Shown here in pieces: positions 45,466 to 54,919 of a stretch of DNA of 64,000 bases. The stretch comes from Rs1 sp038900335 (GTDB lineage: Bacteria; Pseudomonadota; Gammaproteobacteria; Pseudomonadales; Balneatricaceae), in NCBI GenBank assembly GCA_038900335.1, contig JBBMRB010000014.1, positions 1 through 64,000 on the forward strand, written 5' to 3'. Within the stretch, counting starts at the first letter, position 1; each line of letters opens with the position of its first letter. The notes under the pieces are model-generated. The model was not told where the DNA came from. It was given only the letters and a program-made list of their open reading frames with translations, and ran no database searches. Made by a program: the position numbers and the translations under genes.

Positions 45466-46239
45466 CTAAAATACGGAGGAAATAAACTCTTTACAACGCT
45501 CAGATGTAGGGTTGTCAAATACCTCATCTGGCGTACCAAACTCCTCCACTTTGCCCTGATGTAAAAACATCACTTTACTGGAGACTTCACGGGCAAATTT
45601 CATCTCGTGAGTAACAATTAACATGGTACGCCCCTCATCAGCTAAGTCTTTCATTACTTTTAGCACTTCGCCAACCAGTTCAGGGTCTAATGCTGAAGTA
45701 GGCTCATCGAACAACATAACTTCAGGATCCATCGCTAGCGCTCGGGCAATAGAGACGCGTTGCTGCTGACCACCTGATAACATACTAGGATAAAAATCTT
45801 CTTTATCTGATAGGCCAACTTTAGCAATTAACTCTTTGGCGTATTTAATCGCTTCTTGCTTATCTTTTTTCAGCACTTGAATAGGGCCTTCAGAGATATT
45901 CTCAAGTACTGTCATATGCGGCCATAAATTAAAATTTTGGAAAACAAAACCTAATCGCTGCCTAACTTGCTCTAATTGCTTACTGTTAGCAGCCTCTAAA
46001 TCACCTTCTTTATCTCTTTTTAACTTAAGTGATTCACCGCTGATTTCAATTTCACCTTGTGTCGGGTTTTCCAACATATTAATACATCTTAAAAACGTAC
46101 TTTTACCCGACCCACTTGAGCCGATAATAGAGATAACCTCTCCCTTATTTGCCTGCAAATCTATACCTTTGAGCACCTCAAGGTTACCAAAGGTTTTGTG
46201 AATATTTTTGACATTTATAGCAATGCTATTCTCAGACAT
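45466..46239 (-). CDS. aotP: Basic amino acid ABC transporter ATP-binding protein (AotP/HisP-like)
   Basis: A 257-residue ABC ATPase of the polar amino acid import family: Walker A GSSGSGKST, signature LSGGQQQRVSIARAL, Walker B VMLFDEPTSALDP and the H-loop TLIVTHEMKFA. It energises the two permeases encoded divergently at 47571-48964. It is the first of two leftward genes, ahead of the AotO-like one. Assignment to arginine/ornithine comes from context. Confidence 0.88.
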   Translation of the reverse strand: MSENSIAINVKNIHKTFGNLEVLKGIDLQANKGEVISIIGSSGSGKSTFLRCINMLENPTQGEIEISGESLKLKRDKEGDLEAANSKQLEQVRQRLGFVFQNFNLWPHMTVLENISEGPIQVLKKDKQEAIKYAKELIAKVGLSDKEDFYPSMLSGGQQQRVSIARALAMDPEVMLFDEPTSALDPELVGEVLKVMKDLADEGRTMLIVTHEMKFAREVSSKVMFLHQGKVEEFGTPDEVFDNPTSERCKEFISSVF

Positions 46240-46555
46240 AATAAGCTCTCTTTGATCTGATAATTATTTCGATTTAATCGCTCGATTCTTTTTATAATAA
46301 AATATGATTTAAAAAAAGATAGTAGCGAACAATAGCATAATCGTTATTTATTTTGCTCAATTTGTGTGAAGAATATGCTACTTAGTCCGCAGAATCTAAA
46401 TTTATGCCGCTTTAAGTACTATCGAGCTTACAAGAATGAAGGTACTATATACTGTGAATGTGGATTAAAGACTGTATTAGGAGATGCGAAAGTTTGCTAT
46501 ATCTTCCCTATAACAATATTAATATAGAACATACAATTTATACGGACAAATAATC
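46240..46555. promoter_or_regulatory. Divergent control region of the Aot-like transporter, with a candidate ArgR box
   Basis: The 316 bases between the ATPase and the binding-protein gene. TGAAT-GTGG-ATTAA (46455-46468) differs from the ArgR palindrome TGAATNNNNATTCA at one base. ArgR usually binds paired boxes; a convincing second one is missing. The site lies about 90 bases before the binding-protein gene, so arginine control is a reasonable but unproven guess. Confidence 0.35.
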
Positions 46556-47392
46556 ATGAAAAAAATGTTAGCGAGTGCAGCGATATTAACTGCAACTATG
46601 ATGTCAGGGGCTCTACAAGCTGCAGATACAGTACGTTTTGCAACAGAAGGTGCCTACCCTCCTTGGAATGCATTAAACAGCGCAGGACAATTAGAAGGCT
46701 TTGAAGTTGATCTATATAAAGATCTTTGTGCAAGAGCAGAACTTGAATGTTCAATGCAACAAACCGCATGGAATGGTATCATCCCTTCACTAACCAACGG
46801 TAAGTTTGATGTTATTATTGCTGGCATGTCTATTACTGATAAGCGTAAAAAGCAAATCGGCTTTTCGAGATCTTACGCATCAACACCTGCAGTATTTGTA
46901 GTCAACAAAGACTCAGAGCTAGCTGGCTTTGAAGTTAAAACTCAAAAAATATCTCTCGATGAACTGGATGCTGGTGAAGAAGCAGCTTTGAATGAAACCA
47001 TCGCCATCCTTGAGGGCAAAAATATAGGCGTACAAAAAGGAACTATTCATTACGACTTCCTGAAAAAGTACGCTAAAGGTGCCGATAAAATACTGACTTA
47101 TGCAACACAAGAGCAATTAGATTTAGATCTACAATCTGGTCGTGTTGACGTCGCTTTCGCCGCAATGAGCTACTGGCATCCTCTTTTCCAAAAAGAAGAA
47201 GGTAAAAACTTCAAAGCTATTGGCCCTGGATTCAGTGAAGGCCCCTTTGGTGATGGCGTAGGCTTAGGCTTAAGATCAGAAGACACAGAACTAACAGAGA
47301 AACTGAATGCTGCAATTAATGCAGCAATAGCTGATGGCTCTCTTTCAACACTAGCCACTAAATGGTTTGGCTTTGATGCTTCTACGAAATAA
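46556..47392 (+). CDS. aotJ: Periplasmic basic amino acid-binding protein (AotJ-like)
   Basis: The substrate-binding component of the importer, 278 residues. A signal peptide (MKKMLASAAILTATMMSGAL, cleaved after LQA) precedes a type 3 solute-binding domain: FATEGAYPPWN, LEGFEVDLYKDLC, AWNGIIPSLTNGKFDVIIAGMSIT and GVQKGTIHYDFL. This pattern is the lysine/arginine/ornithine-histidine group. A hairpin lies between it and the permease genes. Confidence 0.9.
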   Translation: MKKMLASAAILTATMMSGALQAADTVRFATEGAYPPWNALNSAGQLEGFEVDLYKDLCARAELECSMQQTAWNGIIPSLTNGKFDVIIAGMSITDKRKKQIGFSRSYASTPAVFVVNKDSELAGFEVKTQKISLDELDAGEEAALNETIAILEGKNIGVQKGTIHYDFLKKYAKGADKILTYATQEQLDLDLQSGRVDVAFAAMSYWHPLFQKEEGKNFKAIGPGFSEGPFGDGVGLGLRSEDTELTEKLNAAINAAIADGSLSTLATKWFGFDASTK

Positions 47393-47409
47393 ATCTTAAC
47401 TTTAGTTAC

Positions 47410-47439
47410 AAACAGAATCGGCTCTAACCGATTCTGTTT
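47410..47439 (+). terminator. Hairpin between binding protein and permease genes
   Basis: AAACAGAATCGG, loop CTCTAA, CCGATTCTGTTT: a perfect 12-bp stem. Such hairpins after a binding-protein gene commonly reduce read-through, or stabilise the 5' message, so the binding protein is made in excess over the permeases. Confidence 0.75.
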
Positions 47440-47570
47440 CATCGGTTTTATACTCCAAATAATAACCGCAAAAAATAAAAAGACACCTAACTCTTTTTAA
47501 GTTTACTCAGCAATCAAACAACGTTATTAAGCATAACTGATAGAACATACTAATTATAATAGGAAATATT

Positions 47571-48278
47571 TTGGACTTATCAATTTTAAGCTGGGGAGCC
47601 AGTGGCTGGGGAGATGAATTTTTCTACGCCACACTAGTTACTCTCACTGTCGCAATTTGCTCATTCTTATTCGGGATTATATTAGCAACTGGCGCCGCTG
47701 CCATGAAGCTAAGCAGTTATAAATCACTTCACAGAATTGCCAACGCCTATACCACCATCGTTCGTGGCATACCTGAACTACTCGTTATCTACTTAGTTTT
47801 CTATGGCGGCAACACTTTAATCATGTCTATTGCTAAAGGCGTGTTTGGTTACAATGAATACATAGAGCTACCTATTTTCTTTATGGGTGTTGTCTGTATC
47901 GGTCTAAGCTCTGGAGCCTATTCTACTGAAGTTATTCGCGGTGCTGTTTTAGCGGTACCTACCGGTACCATTGAAGCCGCCAAAGCAATCGGCATGAGCA
48001 CTGCTATCCGCTTCAAGCGCATACTGGTACCACAAGTTGTGAAATATGCACTGCCAGGGCTTGGTAACGTTTGGCAGCTAACTCTAAAAGAAACCTCTCT
48101 GATCTCGGTAATCGGGCTGGCAGAAATTGTTCGTGTCGCCCAAATTGGCGCAGGTAGCGAAAAACAACCTTTCACCTTCTTTTTAACCGGGCTCATACTA
48201 TTCTTATTACTCGCCTCGCTATCGGACAAAGGTTATTTATCAATCGAAAAATGGGCAAATAAAGGCACGAGGAAATAA
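47571..48278 (+). CDS. aotQ: Basic amino acid ABC transporter permease (AotQ-like)
   Basis: A 235-residue inner-membrane permease with about five helices. The cytoplasmic EAA loop EAAKAIGMSTAIRFKRILVPQ-type segment (about 139-158) contacts the ATPase. It pairs with the next gene, whose start is 2 bases away. The start codon is TTG with AGGA 7 bases before it. Confidence 0.88.
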   Translation: MDLSILSWGASGWGDEFFYATLVTLTVAICSFLFGIILATGAAAMKLSSYKSLHRIANAYTTIVRGIPELLVIYLVFYGGNTLIMSIAKGVFGYNEYIELPIFFMGVVCIGLSSGAYSTEVIRGAVLAVPTGTIEAAKAIGMSTAIRFKRILVPQVVKYALPGLGNVWQLTLKETSLISVIGLAEIVRVAQIGAGSEKQPFTFFLTGLILFLLLASLSDKGYLSIEKWANKGTRK

Positions 48279-48280
48279 CA

Positions 48281-48964
48281 ATGGATTTAGATATATTACA
48301 AGAGTCAATTCCCGCCATTTTGTCAGCCCTACCTGTCACCTTGATTCTGGTTAGCGCCTCATTATTTTTTGGCTTCTTTCTTGCCGTTGCTGTAGCACTC
48401 GCAAGAATAAGCCCTTATTGGTTTCTTAATAAACCCGCTTACTTGTTCGTCTACATTTTCCGCTCAACCCCACTATTGATTCAAATGTTTTTAATTTATT
48501 ATGGATCTGGCCAATTCAGAGATGAATTAGATGCTATCGGTCTTTGGCAGTTCTTCAAGGATCCATGGTTTTGTGCCATATTGTCTTTGACGCTCAATAC
48601 CGGCGCTTACACTAGCGAAATCATTCGCGGTGGTATTGAATCTGTCTCTAAAGGGCTTTTAGAAGCCGGAAGAGCATGCGGGATGAGCACTGTACTACTA
48701 TTCAAACGTATCACTTTTCCTCTGGCTATGCGCCAAGCACTACCAGGATATGGCAACGAAGTTATCCTGATGGTTAAGTCTACGTCTTTAGCTAGTACGA
48801 TCACCATTTTGGATATGACAGGTGTTTATAAAGAAATTTCGTCAGAATATTTTAGCCCGTTTGAGCCTCTCATCGTAGCCGGCACCATCTATTTGGCTCT
48901 TAACTATATTGTCACTTTGATGATATCAGCCGCTGAAAAGAAAATGGCGATTGTAACTAGATAA
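48281..48964 (+). CDS. aotM: Basic amino acid ABC transporter permease (AotM-like)
   Basis: The second permease, 227 residues, about five helices, with FRSTPLLIQMF and an EAA loop (EAGRACGMSTVLLFKRI). Members of the HisQ/HisM type work as a heterodimer. GAGGAAAT lies before the ATG. It ends at a hairpin. Confidence 0.88.
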   Translation: MDLDILQESIPAILSALPVTLILVSASLFFGFFLAVAVALARISPYWFLNKPAYLFVYIFRSTPLLIQMFLIYYGSGQFRDELDAIGLWQFFKDPWFCAILSLTLNTGAYTSEIIRGGIESVSKGLLEAGRACGMSTVLLFKRITFPLAMRQALPGYGNEVILMVKSTSLASTITILDMTGVYKEISSEYFSPFEPLIVAGTIYLALNYIVTLMISAAEKKMAIVTR

Positions 48965-48969
48965 CCCCC

Positions 48970-48995
48970 TGCTCCCTTATTTTTATAAGGGAGCA
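48970..48995 (+). terminator. Hairpin after the permease operon
   Basis: TGCTCCCTTAT, short T loop, ATAAGGGAGCA, then CTTTCC. The stem is strong; the T-run is weak, so it may be an imperfect terminator before the NYN gene. Confidence 0.65.
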
Positions 48996-49022
48996 CTTTC
49001 CTGCATTCATAAGTAGATACCC

Positions 49023-49496
49023 ATGCAAAAAGTAGCCATATTTGTCGATGTACAAAATATTTATTACACGACTAAATCTGTTTTTTCAAAACAATTTAAT
49101 TATAGAAAGCTATGGCGTGAGCTAGATCAGCAATATGATATTGTAACGGCTATTGCCTACGCTATTGACAGAGGTGATACTAAACAAGAAAAATTCCAAC
49201 AAGCCCTGCAACACATTGGCTTTAACGTCAAACTAAAGCCCTTTATACAGCGCGCTGACGGCAGCGCCAAAGGTGACTGGGATGTAGGCATCACTATAGA
49301 CATTATGTGCGTTAGCGCCGGTGTCGATAAAGTAATTTTACTTTCAGGTGATGGTGACTTTGCTATTTTAATGCATAAAATAAAAGAGATGTATAACACT
49401 GAAGCGCTAGTGTATTCTGTAGATAAGCTAACAGCGAAGAGCCTAATAGATTCATGTGATGAATATCACAACATAACGAGTACTTACTTATTGTAA
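49023..49496 (+). CDS. NYN-domain (PIN-like) protein
   Basis: A 157-residue protein of the NYN/LabA-like group. The fold's acidic residues are in AIFVDVQNIYY, GDWDVGITIDIM and LLSGDGDFAILM, as in predicted RNases. The target RNA is unknown. No signal peptide. It follows the transporter operon on the same strand, behind a hairpin, so it may be separately expressed. Confidence 0.85.
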   Translation: MQKVAIFVDVQNIYYTTKSVFSKQFNYRKLWRELDQQYDIVTAIAYAIDRGDTKQEKFQQALQHIGFNVKLKPFIQRADGSAKGDWDVGITIDIMCVSAGVDKVILLSGDGDFAILMHKIKEMYNTEALVYSVDKLTAKSLIDSCDEYHNITSTYLL

Positions 49497-49507
49497 CGAG
49501 CAGACAC

Positions 49508-49533
49508 AAAAAAAGGCATATATAAATACGCCC
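49508..49533 (-). terminator. Intrinsic terminator after the cold-shock gene
   Basis: On the minus strand GGCGTAT, loop TTAT, ATATGCC (with a G-T pair), then seven T. It lies about 40 bases after the cold-shock stop. Confidence 0.75.
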
Positions 49534-49573
49534 TTTTCTTGCCTTATAAAAGGCGATCGTTAACTATAATAAA

Positions 49574-49780
49574 TTATAGAGCTACGATGTTCTCAGCTTG
49601 CGGGCCTTTTTGACCTTGAGAAACTGTGAACTGAACCTTTTGGCCTTCAGCTAGAGTTTTGAATCCGTCACCAGCGATAGCGCTGAAATGAGCGAATACG
49701 TCTGGACCTGATTCTTGCTCGATAAAACCAAAACCTTTAGTTTCATTGAACCATTTAACAGTACCAGTTGTAGTAGACAT
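49574..49780 (-). CDS. Cold-shock-domain protein (CspA family)
   Basis: A 68-residue single-stranded nucleic-acid-binding beta barrel. RNP1 (KGFGFI) and RNP2 (VFAHF) are present, with Ala where most have Val; TGTVKWFNETKG is the usual start. It acts as an RNA chaperone. AAGGA precedes the ATG. A long gene-free region upstream could hold a structured leader, as in cspA. Confidence 0.93.
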   Translation of the reverse strand: MSTTTGTVKWFNETKGFGFIEQESGPDVFAHFSAIAGDGFKTLAEGQKVQFTVSQGQKGPQAENIVAL

Positions 49781-50344
49781 AAGAAAATCCTTTAAAATTC
49801 AAGAGTAAGTTATACCTTAATTAAATATTAAGGTTATTTGCCGGAAATGTTACTATTACTTATGAATATCATGACGAAGCATGAAAAACAGGACATCGTA
49901 ATGGTACATAAATATGGAACGTATTTTCTAGCTAATTTGATTATATACAGCTTTTCGCTGTCGTCAATAATGAAAAGTGAATTTTAAATAAAAACCTTAC
50001 ATTTCAAACTTAAGCTATTAACCCACTGTATTTATCTATCACAATTAACAATGCTAAAACGCTAATATTTACATTGCTTCATTAAAATAAAGCACTATAC
50101 TTATCTTAATGAAAGGATATCTAGCTGTAATTAAGTCAAAACATTGAATGAATATTTTGTTGATATTCAAATATTAAATATCAATTGCAAATAACCGTTT
50201 GATTACCAGAACTTTATTTAGAACTGTCTTTATTTTGTTAAAACAAAACAAACCCTGTGACTAATAATAACAAAGTTTGGTTCGCTTATTTACAGAAAAG
50301 CTTAGATATAAAGATGCTAGGTAGTAAGGTTTAGGAGCTCTAAA
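49781..50344. promoter_or_regulatory. Long divergent region between csp and the HD-GYP regulator
   Basis: Five hundred and sixty-four AT-rich bases. The leftward part can contain a long csp leader; the rightward part contains the promoter of the regulator, with AGGAG before its ATG. One 41-codon frame (from 49862) has no ribosome site, so I do not call it a gene. I see no strong hairpin. Confidence 0.4.
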
Positions 50345-51898
50345 ATGTATGATTTTTTGATTGATGATGTTGAGGTTGATCAAACAAGTGAGGATAAAGC
50401 AGCAGCTTTGCCACCTTGGAATATATTAATTGTGGATGATGAACAGTCGATTCATGATGTGACGCGTTTTGCATTAGATGATGTGTTTTTTGAAGGTAAA
50501 GCACTTAACTTCATTTCTGCGCTGTCGGGAAAGCAAGCAAAGGAAATTTTATCCCAAAGGGATGATATTGCCATTATTCTATTAGATGTTGTAATGGAAA
50601 CGGATACTGAAGGCTTAAAAGTCACTCGCTGGATTCGCAATGAGCTTAAAAATCCTCTTATTCGGATCATCCTTCGCACAGGCCAACCCGGGCAAGCACC
50701 AGAAAAGCAAGTTATCGTTGATTATGATATTAACGATTACAAAAACAAAACAGAACTGACTTCACAAAAGCTTTTTTCGAGTGTTATTTCAGGCATACGC
50801 TCATATCGTGACTTATCCGCGTTAAATCAAAATCGCTTAGAATTAAAAAGAGTAATTAAAGCCTCTTCACATATATTCAAAGAACGCTATTTAAATGAAT
50901 TCACTAAAGGTGCACTTAACCAGCTAACGTCGCTACTTTATTTAGAGCCCAATGCCGCATTTGTTAACTCCACGGGTGTTGCTGCACTTGAATCTGGACA
51001 AGAAGTCAGAGTCATTGCTGCCACTGGCGACTATGATGATCTGGTAGGCACTGATCCCACAGGAAAAATTCCCTCGTATGTACTAGATCAATGGCTAGCA
51101 AACAAAGAAGCTAACTACAATATCATCAAAGAGAATGAAGTCGTTGTTTCTTTCACTACTGATGATAATCATAAAAGCTTACTTTATCTTCACTCCCATC
51201 GAGAAATCACTGAAGATGCCAAGAACCTGATTGAGCTATTTGTACAAAACATTGCTATAGCGCATGAAAACTTACGCTTGTGGCAAGAAGTTGAAGAAAC
51301 TCAAAATGAAATCATATCAATGCTGAGTGGCGCCGTTGAAACACGCTCTAAAGAAACAGGCAATCATATTAGCAGGGTTTCTAAAACCTGTGAATTACTC
51401 GCTAAAAAATACGGTTTAAAGGATGAAGAGATCTACGCTATTAAACTCGCCTCCCCTTTACATGATATCGGTAAAGTCGGTATTCCTGACCACGTATTAA
51501 ACAAGCCTGGAAAACACAACGAAGAAGAATGGGAAATAATGAAAACCCATTCTTATTTAGGCGCACAAGTCCTTGGTGACTCCAAAAGGCCTATTATTCG
51601 CAGCGGTGCCATCATAGCAATGCAGCATCATGAACGCTGGGATGGTAATGGTTATCCCAACGCTTTAGCAGGAGAAGAGATCCATATCTTTGCTAGAATC
51701 ACAGCGATAGCAGATGTCTTTGATGCTCTATGTTCTAAAAGATGCTACAAGGAAGCTTGGAGCTTTGAAGACGCAATATCGCTAATTCGTAGTGAATCAG
51801 GTAAACATTTTGAACCTAAACTAGTTGAATTACTTGATGAACACTTAGATGAAGTACTCGAAATTCAACGCCAATATGCAGACCCGCAACACAGATAA
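50345..51898 (+). CDS. Response regulator with REC, DUF3369 and HD-GYP domains
   Basis: A 517-residue cytoplasmic regulator. REC domain (about 25-150) with the phospho-aspartate in IILLDVVME; DUF3369 (about 175-320); HD-GYP c-di-GMP phosphodiesterase (about 325-500). The HD-GYP site is intact: PLHDIGKVGIPD, KTHSYLG, AMQHHERWDGNGYP. It should degrade c-di-GMP after phosphorylation. No sensor kinase is adjacent. In contrast to the two degenerate c-di-GMP family proteins at 16781 and 19073, this one looks active. Confidence 0.93.
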   Translation: MYDFLIDDVEVDQTSEDKAAALPPWNILIVDDEQSIHDVTRFALDDVFFEGKALNFISALSGKQAKEILSQRDDIAIILLDVVMETDTEGLKVTRWIRNELKNPLIRIILRTGQPGQAPEKQVIVDYDINDYKNKTELTSQKLFSSVISGIRSYRDLSALNQNRLELKRVIKASSHIFKERYLNEFTKGALNQLTSLLYLEPNAAFVNSTGVAALESGQEVRVIAATGDYDDLVGTDPTGKIPSYVLDQWLANKEANYNIIKENEVVVSFTTDDNHKSLLYLHSHREITEDAKNLIELFVQNIAIAHENLRLWQEVEETQNEIISMLSGAVETRSKETGNHISRVSKTCELLAKKYGLKDEEIYAIKLASPLHDIGKVGIPDHVLNKPGKHNEEEWEIMKTHSYLGAQVLGDSKRPIIRSGAIIAMQHHERWDGNGYPNALAGEEIHIFARITAIADVFDALCSKRCYKEAWSFEDAISLIRSESGKHFEPKLVELLDEHLDEVLEIQRQYADPQHR

Positions 51899-51930
51899 CA
51901 CCTTTATAAGTATTATTCACAGCTTAAAAC

Positions 51931-51958
51931 CTAATCTCGTCATTCACGACGAGATTAG
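51931..51958. terminator. Hairpin between convergent HD-GYP and PLP-enzyme genes
   Basis: CTAATCTCGTC, loop ATTCAC, GACGAGATTAG: a perfect 11-bp stem, 32 bases after one stop and 11 bases before the other. Likely bidirectional. Confidence 0.7.
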
Positions 51959-51969
51959 TTAGCTACATA

Positions 51970-53235
51970 TCACTCGCTAAAAGCAGCGTTTAAATCCGCA
52001 ATTAAGCATTCGCTTTCTTCTAAGCCAATTGAAAGTCTTAATAAATTATCTTTAATATTCATAGCTGCTCTTTTTTGTGCACCCATTTCCCAAAAAATAG
52101 TCGGTGCGACAGGAATCACCAAGCTTCTAGAATCGCCTAAGCCCGTTGCTTTAATAAATACATTTAAACGATCGACAAACGCTAGGCAATCTTCAGAGTC
52201 AATCAACTCAAAAGACAGCAACCATGAACCCGCTTTAAATAACTGCTTTGCTTGCGCATAGCTTTCATGGCTTGAATGTAAAGGATAATTTACCTTAGCC
52301 ACTTTAGGGTGACTCGCTAAGAAGTCGGCTATTTTTAATGCACTGTCACTAGATCTATCGGTGCGAATTGCTAAAGTTTCTAAACCTAAACTAATCATAT
52401 GAGCAGATTGAGATGTTAAAGTCGCCCCCATATCTCGCAGGCCTTTTTTCCTAATTTGGAACAAGCCCCATTTGTTTGGATCACCCGTTCTATAATTTTC
52501 AAAAATATTAGGATATGTGGACCAATCATATAATCCTGTATTGATAACTACTCCGCCTAATATCTGGCCTTGTCCTGCTACCGATTTAGTCAATGAATGT
52601 ACCACTAGCGACGCTTTAACATCCTTTGGTCTAAACAAATAAGGGGATAAAATCGTATTATCAACAAAATAAATAATTTTATACATCTCACACAGCTCGC
52701 CAATCGCTAGCAAGTCAGGAACCTGTGTTCCTGGGTTTGCCACTGTCTCCACGAAAACTATTCTAGTATTATCTTTAATTTTCGATGCTACATTGGCGAC
52801 GCTACTTGCATCGACTCTCGTCACCTGTATCCCTAGATCCTCTAAGGTATTAAAAAAACTAGAGGTATTTCCAAATAGATACTTAGAGACAACAATATGA
52901 TCTCCACTTTTAAGCAGAGTTAAAAACGATGCAGTTATTGCTGCCATACCGGTAGCAAACGCAACGGCACCATCACCACCTTCAACCTCGGCAAGTTTAG
53001 CCTCAAGCACTGCGGTAGTCGGCGTGCCCTGTCTAGAATACGGTGAGTTGCCTTTACTTTTGCCTTGAAACACATCAATTAACTCACCGACATCACGATA
53101 AGTATATTGAGTAGATGGATGTATTGGGTAGTGGATTGCACCATTTGCATGCGGCATGTCGCGATCAAAGTGAACTATATTTGAGGTAAAATACTGTTTA
53201 TCATCCGGTTTTTTATCTGTATCTGATTGACTCAT
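51970..53235 (-). CDS. Cys/Met metabolism PLP-dependent enzyme (cystathionine gamma-synthase family)
   Basis: A 421-residue fold type I enzyme. The PLP lysine is in HSLTKSVAGQG; YSRQGTPTT and GDGAVAFATGMAAI bind cofactor and substrate. The position of the methionine gamma-lyase cysteine reads Asn (LFGNTSS), so it is neither a typical lyase nor a typical MetB (Gly there). The reaction on sulfur amino acids therefore stays open. A MocR regulator lies 173 bases upstream on the same strand and probably controls it. Confidence 0.83.
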   Translation of the reverse strand: MSQSDTDKKPDDKQYFTSNIVHFDRDMPHANGAIHYPIHPSTQYTYRDVGELIDVFQGKSKGNSPYSRQGTPTTAVLEAKLAEVEGGDGAVAFATGMAAITASFLTLLKSGDHIVVSKYLFGNTSSFFNTLEDLGIQVTRVDASSVANVASKIKDNTRIVFVETVANPGTQVPDLLAIGELCEMYKIIYFVDNTILSPYLFRPKDVKASLVVHSLTKSVAGQGQILGGVVINTGLYDWSTYPNIFENYRTGDPNKWGLFQIRKKGLRDMGATLTSQSAHMISLGLETLAIRTDRSSDSALKIADFLASHPKVAKVNYPLHSSHESYAQAKQLFKAGSWLLSFELIDSEDCLAFVDRLNVFIKATGLGDSRSLVIPVAPTIFWEMGAQKRAAMNIKDNLLRLSIGLEESECLIADLNAAFSE

Positions 53236-53408
53236 AATGATCCTATCTTAAATTCATCATATTAATGGTAGTTATTATAGCCCCTAAAAACTCAAAACAT
53301 AGGCTATTAGCACTGCGTAAACTATTAGCTAAATGGTACTGTCATCTCAATGCCTAGCAATAAAACTTAAAGGCCTGTTTAAAAACAAGAATACACCAAC
53401 CAAAAACA

Positions 53409-54887
53409 TTAAAGTATGTTTTTTATAATCTGACTAAGCTGTTTTATTGCTTTTTCTTGGCTTGCTTGACAGTAGCCGGCAAAGCCAATGACCAATCCAT
53501 TTTTAGCATCAGCAGCAGATGAATAATATGCTGATAAAGGCTGCATCGCCAAACCTACTTCGCGCCCTTGCAAACACACTTGCGTATCAACAATAGATGG
53601 ATTGAGTAAATAAACGCAATGCATACCACCATCTGTTTCGATTAATGTTAAATGTCTAGCGATATATTTTGTGATTAAGCTCGTTAAACTCACTCTTCTT
53701 TCACAGTATAGCTTTCTCATGCGGCGAACATGTGCTGAAAAATGACCACTTGCCATAAACCTAGCTAAAGCGAGCTGGGGTAAAATAGAGATATTACCGT
53801 GCATTAGCTTCTTGGCCACACTAAACGGCTCAACTAGCGCATCAGGTAGGACTAAGTAGCCAATTCGTATAGAGGGGTGCAATATTTTACTAAAGGTACC
53901 TGAATAAATAACCCGAGTGCTATCACTGAGCCCTTGCAAAGCAGTTACAGGGGGAGCAGAAAACCTAAATTCACTGTCGTAATCATCTTCTAAAATCCAG
54001 CTATCATTTTGATTTGCCCAATCTATCAGCGATAAACGCCGCTTCAAGCTTAAAGAGTACCCCAACGGATAATTTCTTGATGGTGTCAGCACTGCTAGCT
54101 TACTTTTGCCAGCATCACTGTCTTGTAAGTTAAAACCTTGATCATCGACGTCCACTGCTATTTTGTTGGCACCTATTGCATTAATAGCACCGTCAATACC
54201 AAAGTAAGTAGGGTTTTCTACAAGCACAGCTTCATTGGGATTAATTAATAACTGCAAGGTCATATACATACCTTGTTGCGACCCTGAAAATATTAAAATA
54301 TTATCTTTTTTACATTTTACACCACGCACTATTTTCAAATACGATGCTATTTGCTCTCTTAATGCATCATGCCCGTGTGTCGATGTTGACGTTTCATGCT
54401 TCATCACCCTACCGGCATAATTAATCGCCTTTTGCCACTGCATCCAAGGAAACTCAGCAACGGCAGGTGTAGAAGGTGCGAGTACACCATCAAAAAATGA
54501 GTTTTCTGTATGTTTTTGCCAATTTAACTGTGCCATCAGGCGAGAAAATTTTACCGCAGGTTTAACAGTAGCTGTCGCTGTATTCGGTAAAACTAATGTC
54601 ACTGCACTAGTAATACTTTTATTGTCACATACAAAGGTGCCAGCACCTTGGCGGGTTTCGATATAACCTTGCGCTTGTAATAGCTCAAATGCTGATTTAA
54701 CGGTGTTTCTTGATACTAATAATGAATCGGCTAAAGCTCTCGTTGAAGGAAGTTTAGAGTGAGCAACGAGTTGATTATTAATAATGCAGCGCTCTATCAC
54801 TCTATACAGATGAATATACTTAGGTACATTGACCTCCTCATTTAAATGAGGGATAAATAATTCAGATAGAAATTTAATATCGGCCAA
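53409..54887 (-). CDS. MocR/PdxR-family transcriptional regulator
   Basis: A 492-residue fusion of a GntR-type winged helix (about residues 20-90, LPSTRALADSLLVSRNTVKSA is its recognition region, shown only in part) and an aminotransferase-like PLP domain with lysine in SGTFSKILHPSIRIGY. Start TTG, with AGGA 7 bases upstream. It follows pheA by 32 bases and precedes the Cys/Met enzyme. It may sense a PLP adduct of a sulfur amino acid. It differs from TauR at 30047. Confidence 0.88.
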   Translation of the reverse strand: MADIKFLSELFIPHLNEEVNVPKYIHLYRVIERCIINNQLVAHSKLPSTRALADSLLVSRNTVKSAFELLQAQGYIETRQGAGTFVCDNKSITSAVTLVLPNTATATVKPAVKFSRLMAQLNWQKHTENSFFDGVLAPSTPAVAEFPWMQWQKAINYAGRVMKHETSTSTHGHDALREQIASYLKIVRGVKCKKDNILIFSGSQQGMYMTLQLLINPNEAVLVENPTYFGIDGAINAIGANKIAVDVDDQGFNLQDSDAGKSKLAVLTPSRNYPLGYSLSLKRRLSLIDWANQNDSWILEDDYDSEFRFSAPPVTALQGLSDSTRVIYSGTFSKILHPSIRIGYLVLPDALVEPFSVAKKLMHGNISILPQLALARFMASGHFSAHVRRMRKLYCERRVSLTSLITKYIARHLTLIETDGGMHCVYLLNPSIVDTQVCLQGREVGLAMQPLSAYYSSAADAKNGLVIGFAGYCQASQEKAIKQLSQIIKNIL

Positions 54888-54919
54888 TATATTATCCTAG
54901 CAGTGGCATAGCAATACCA

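Noticed and set aside
49862..49987. Forty-one-codon frame beginning MNIMTKHEKQ
   Set aside because: No ribosome site, in the long divergent region upstream of the cold-shock gene.
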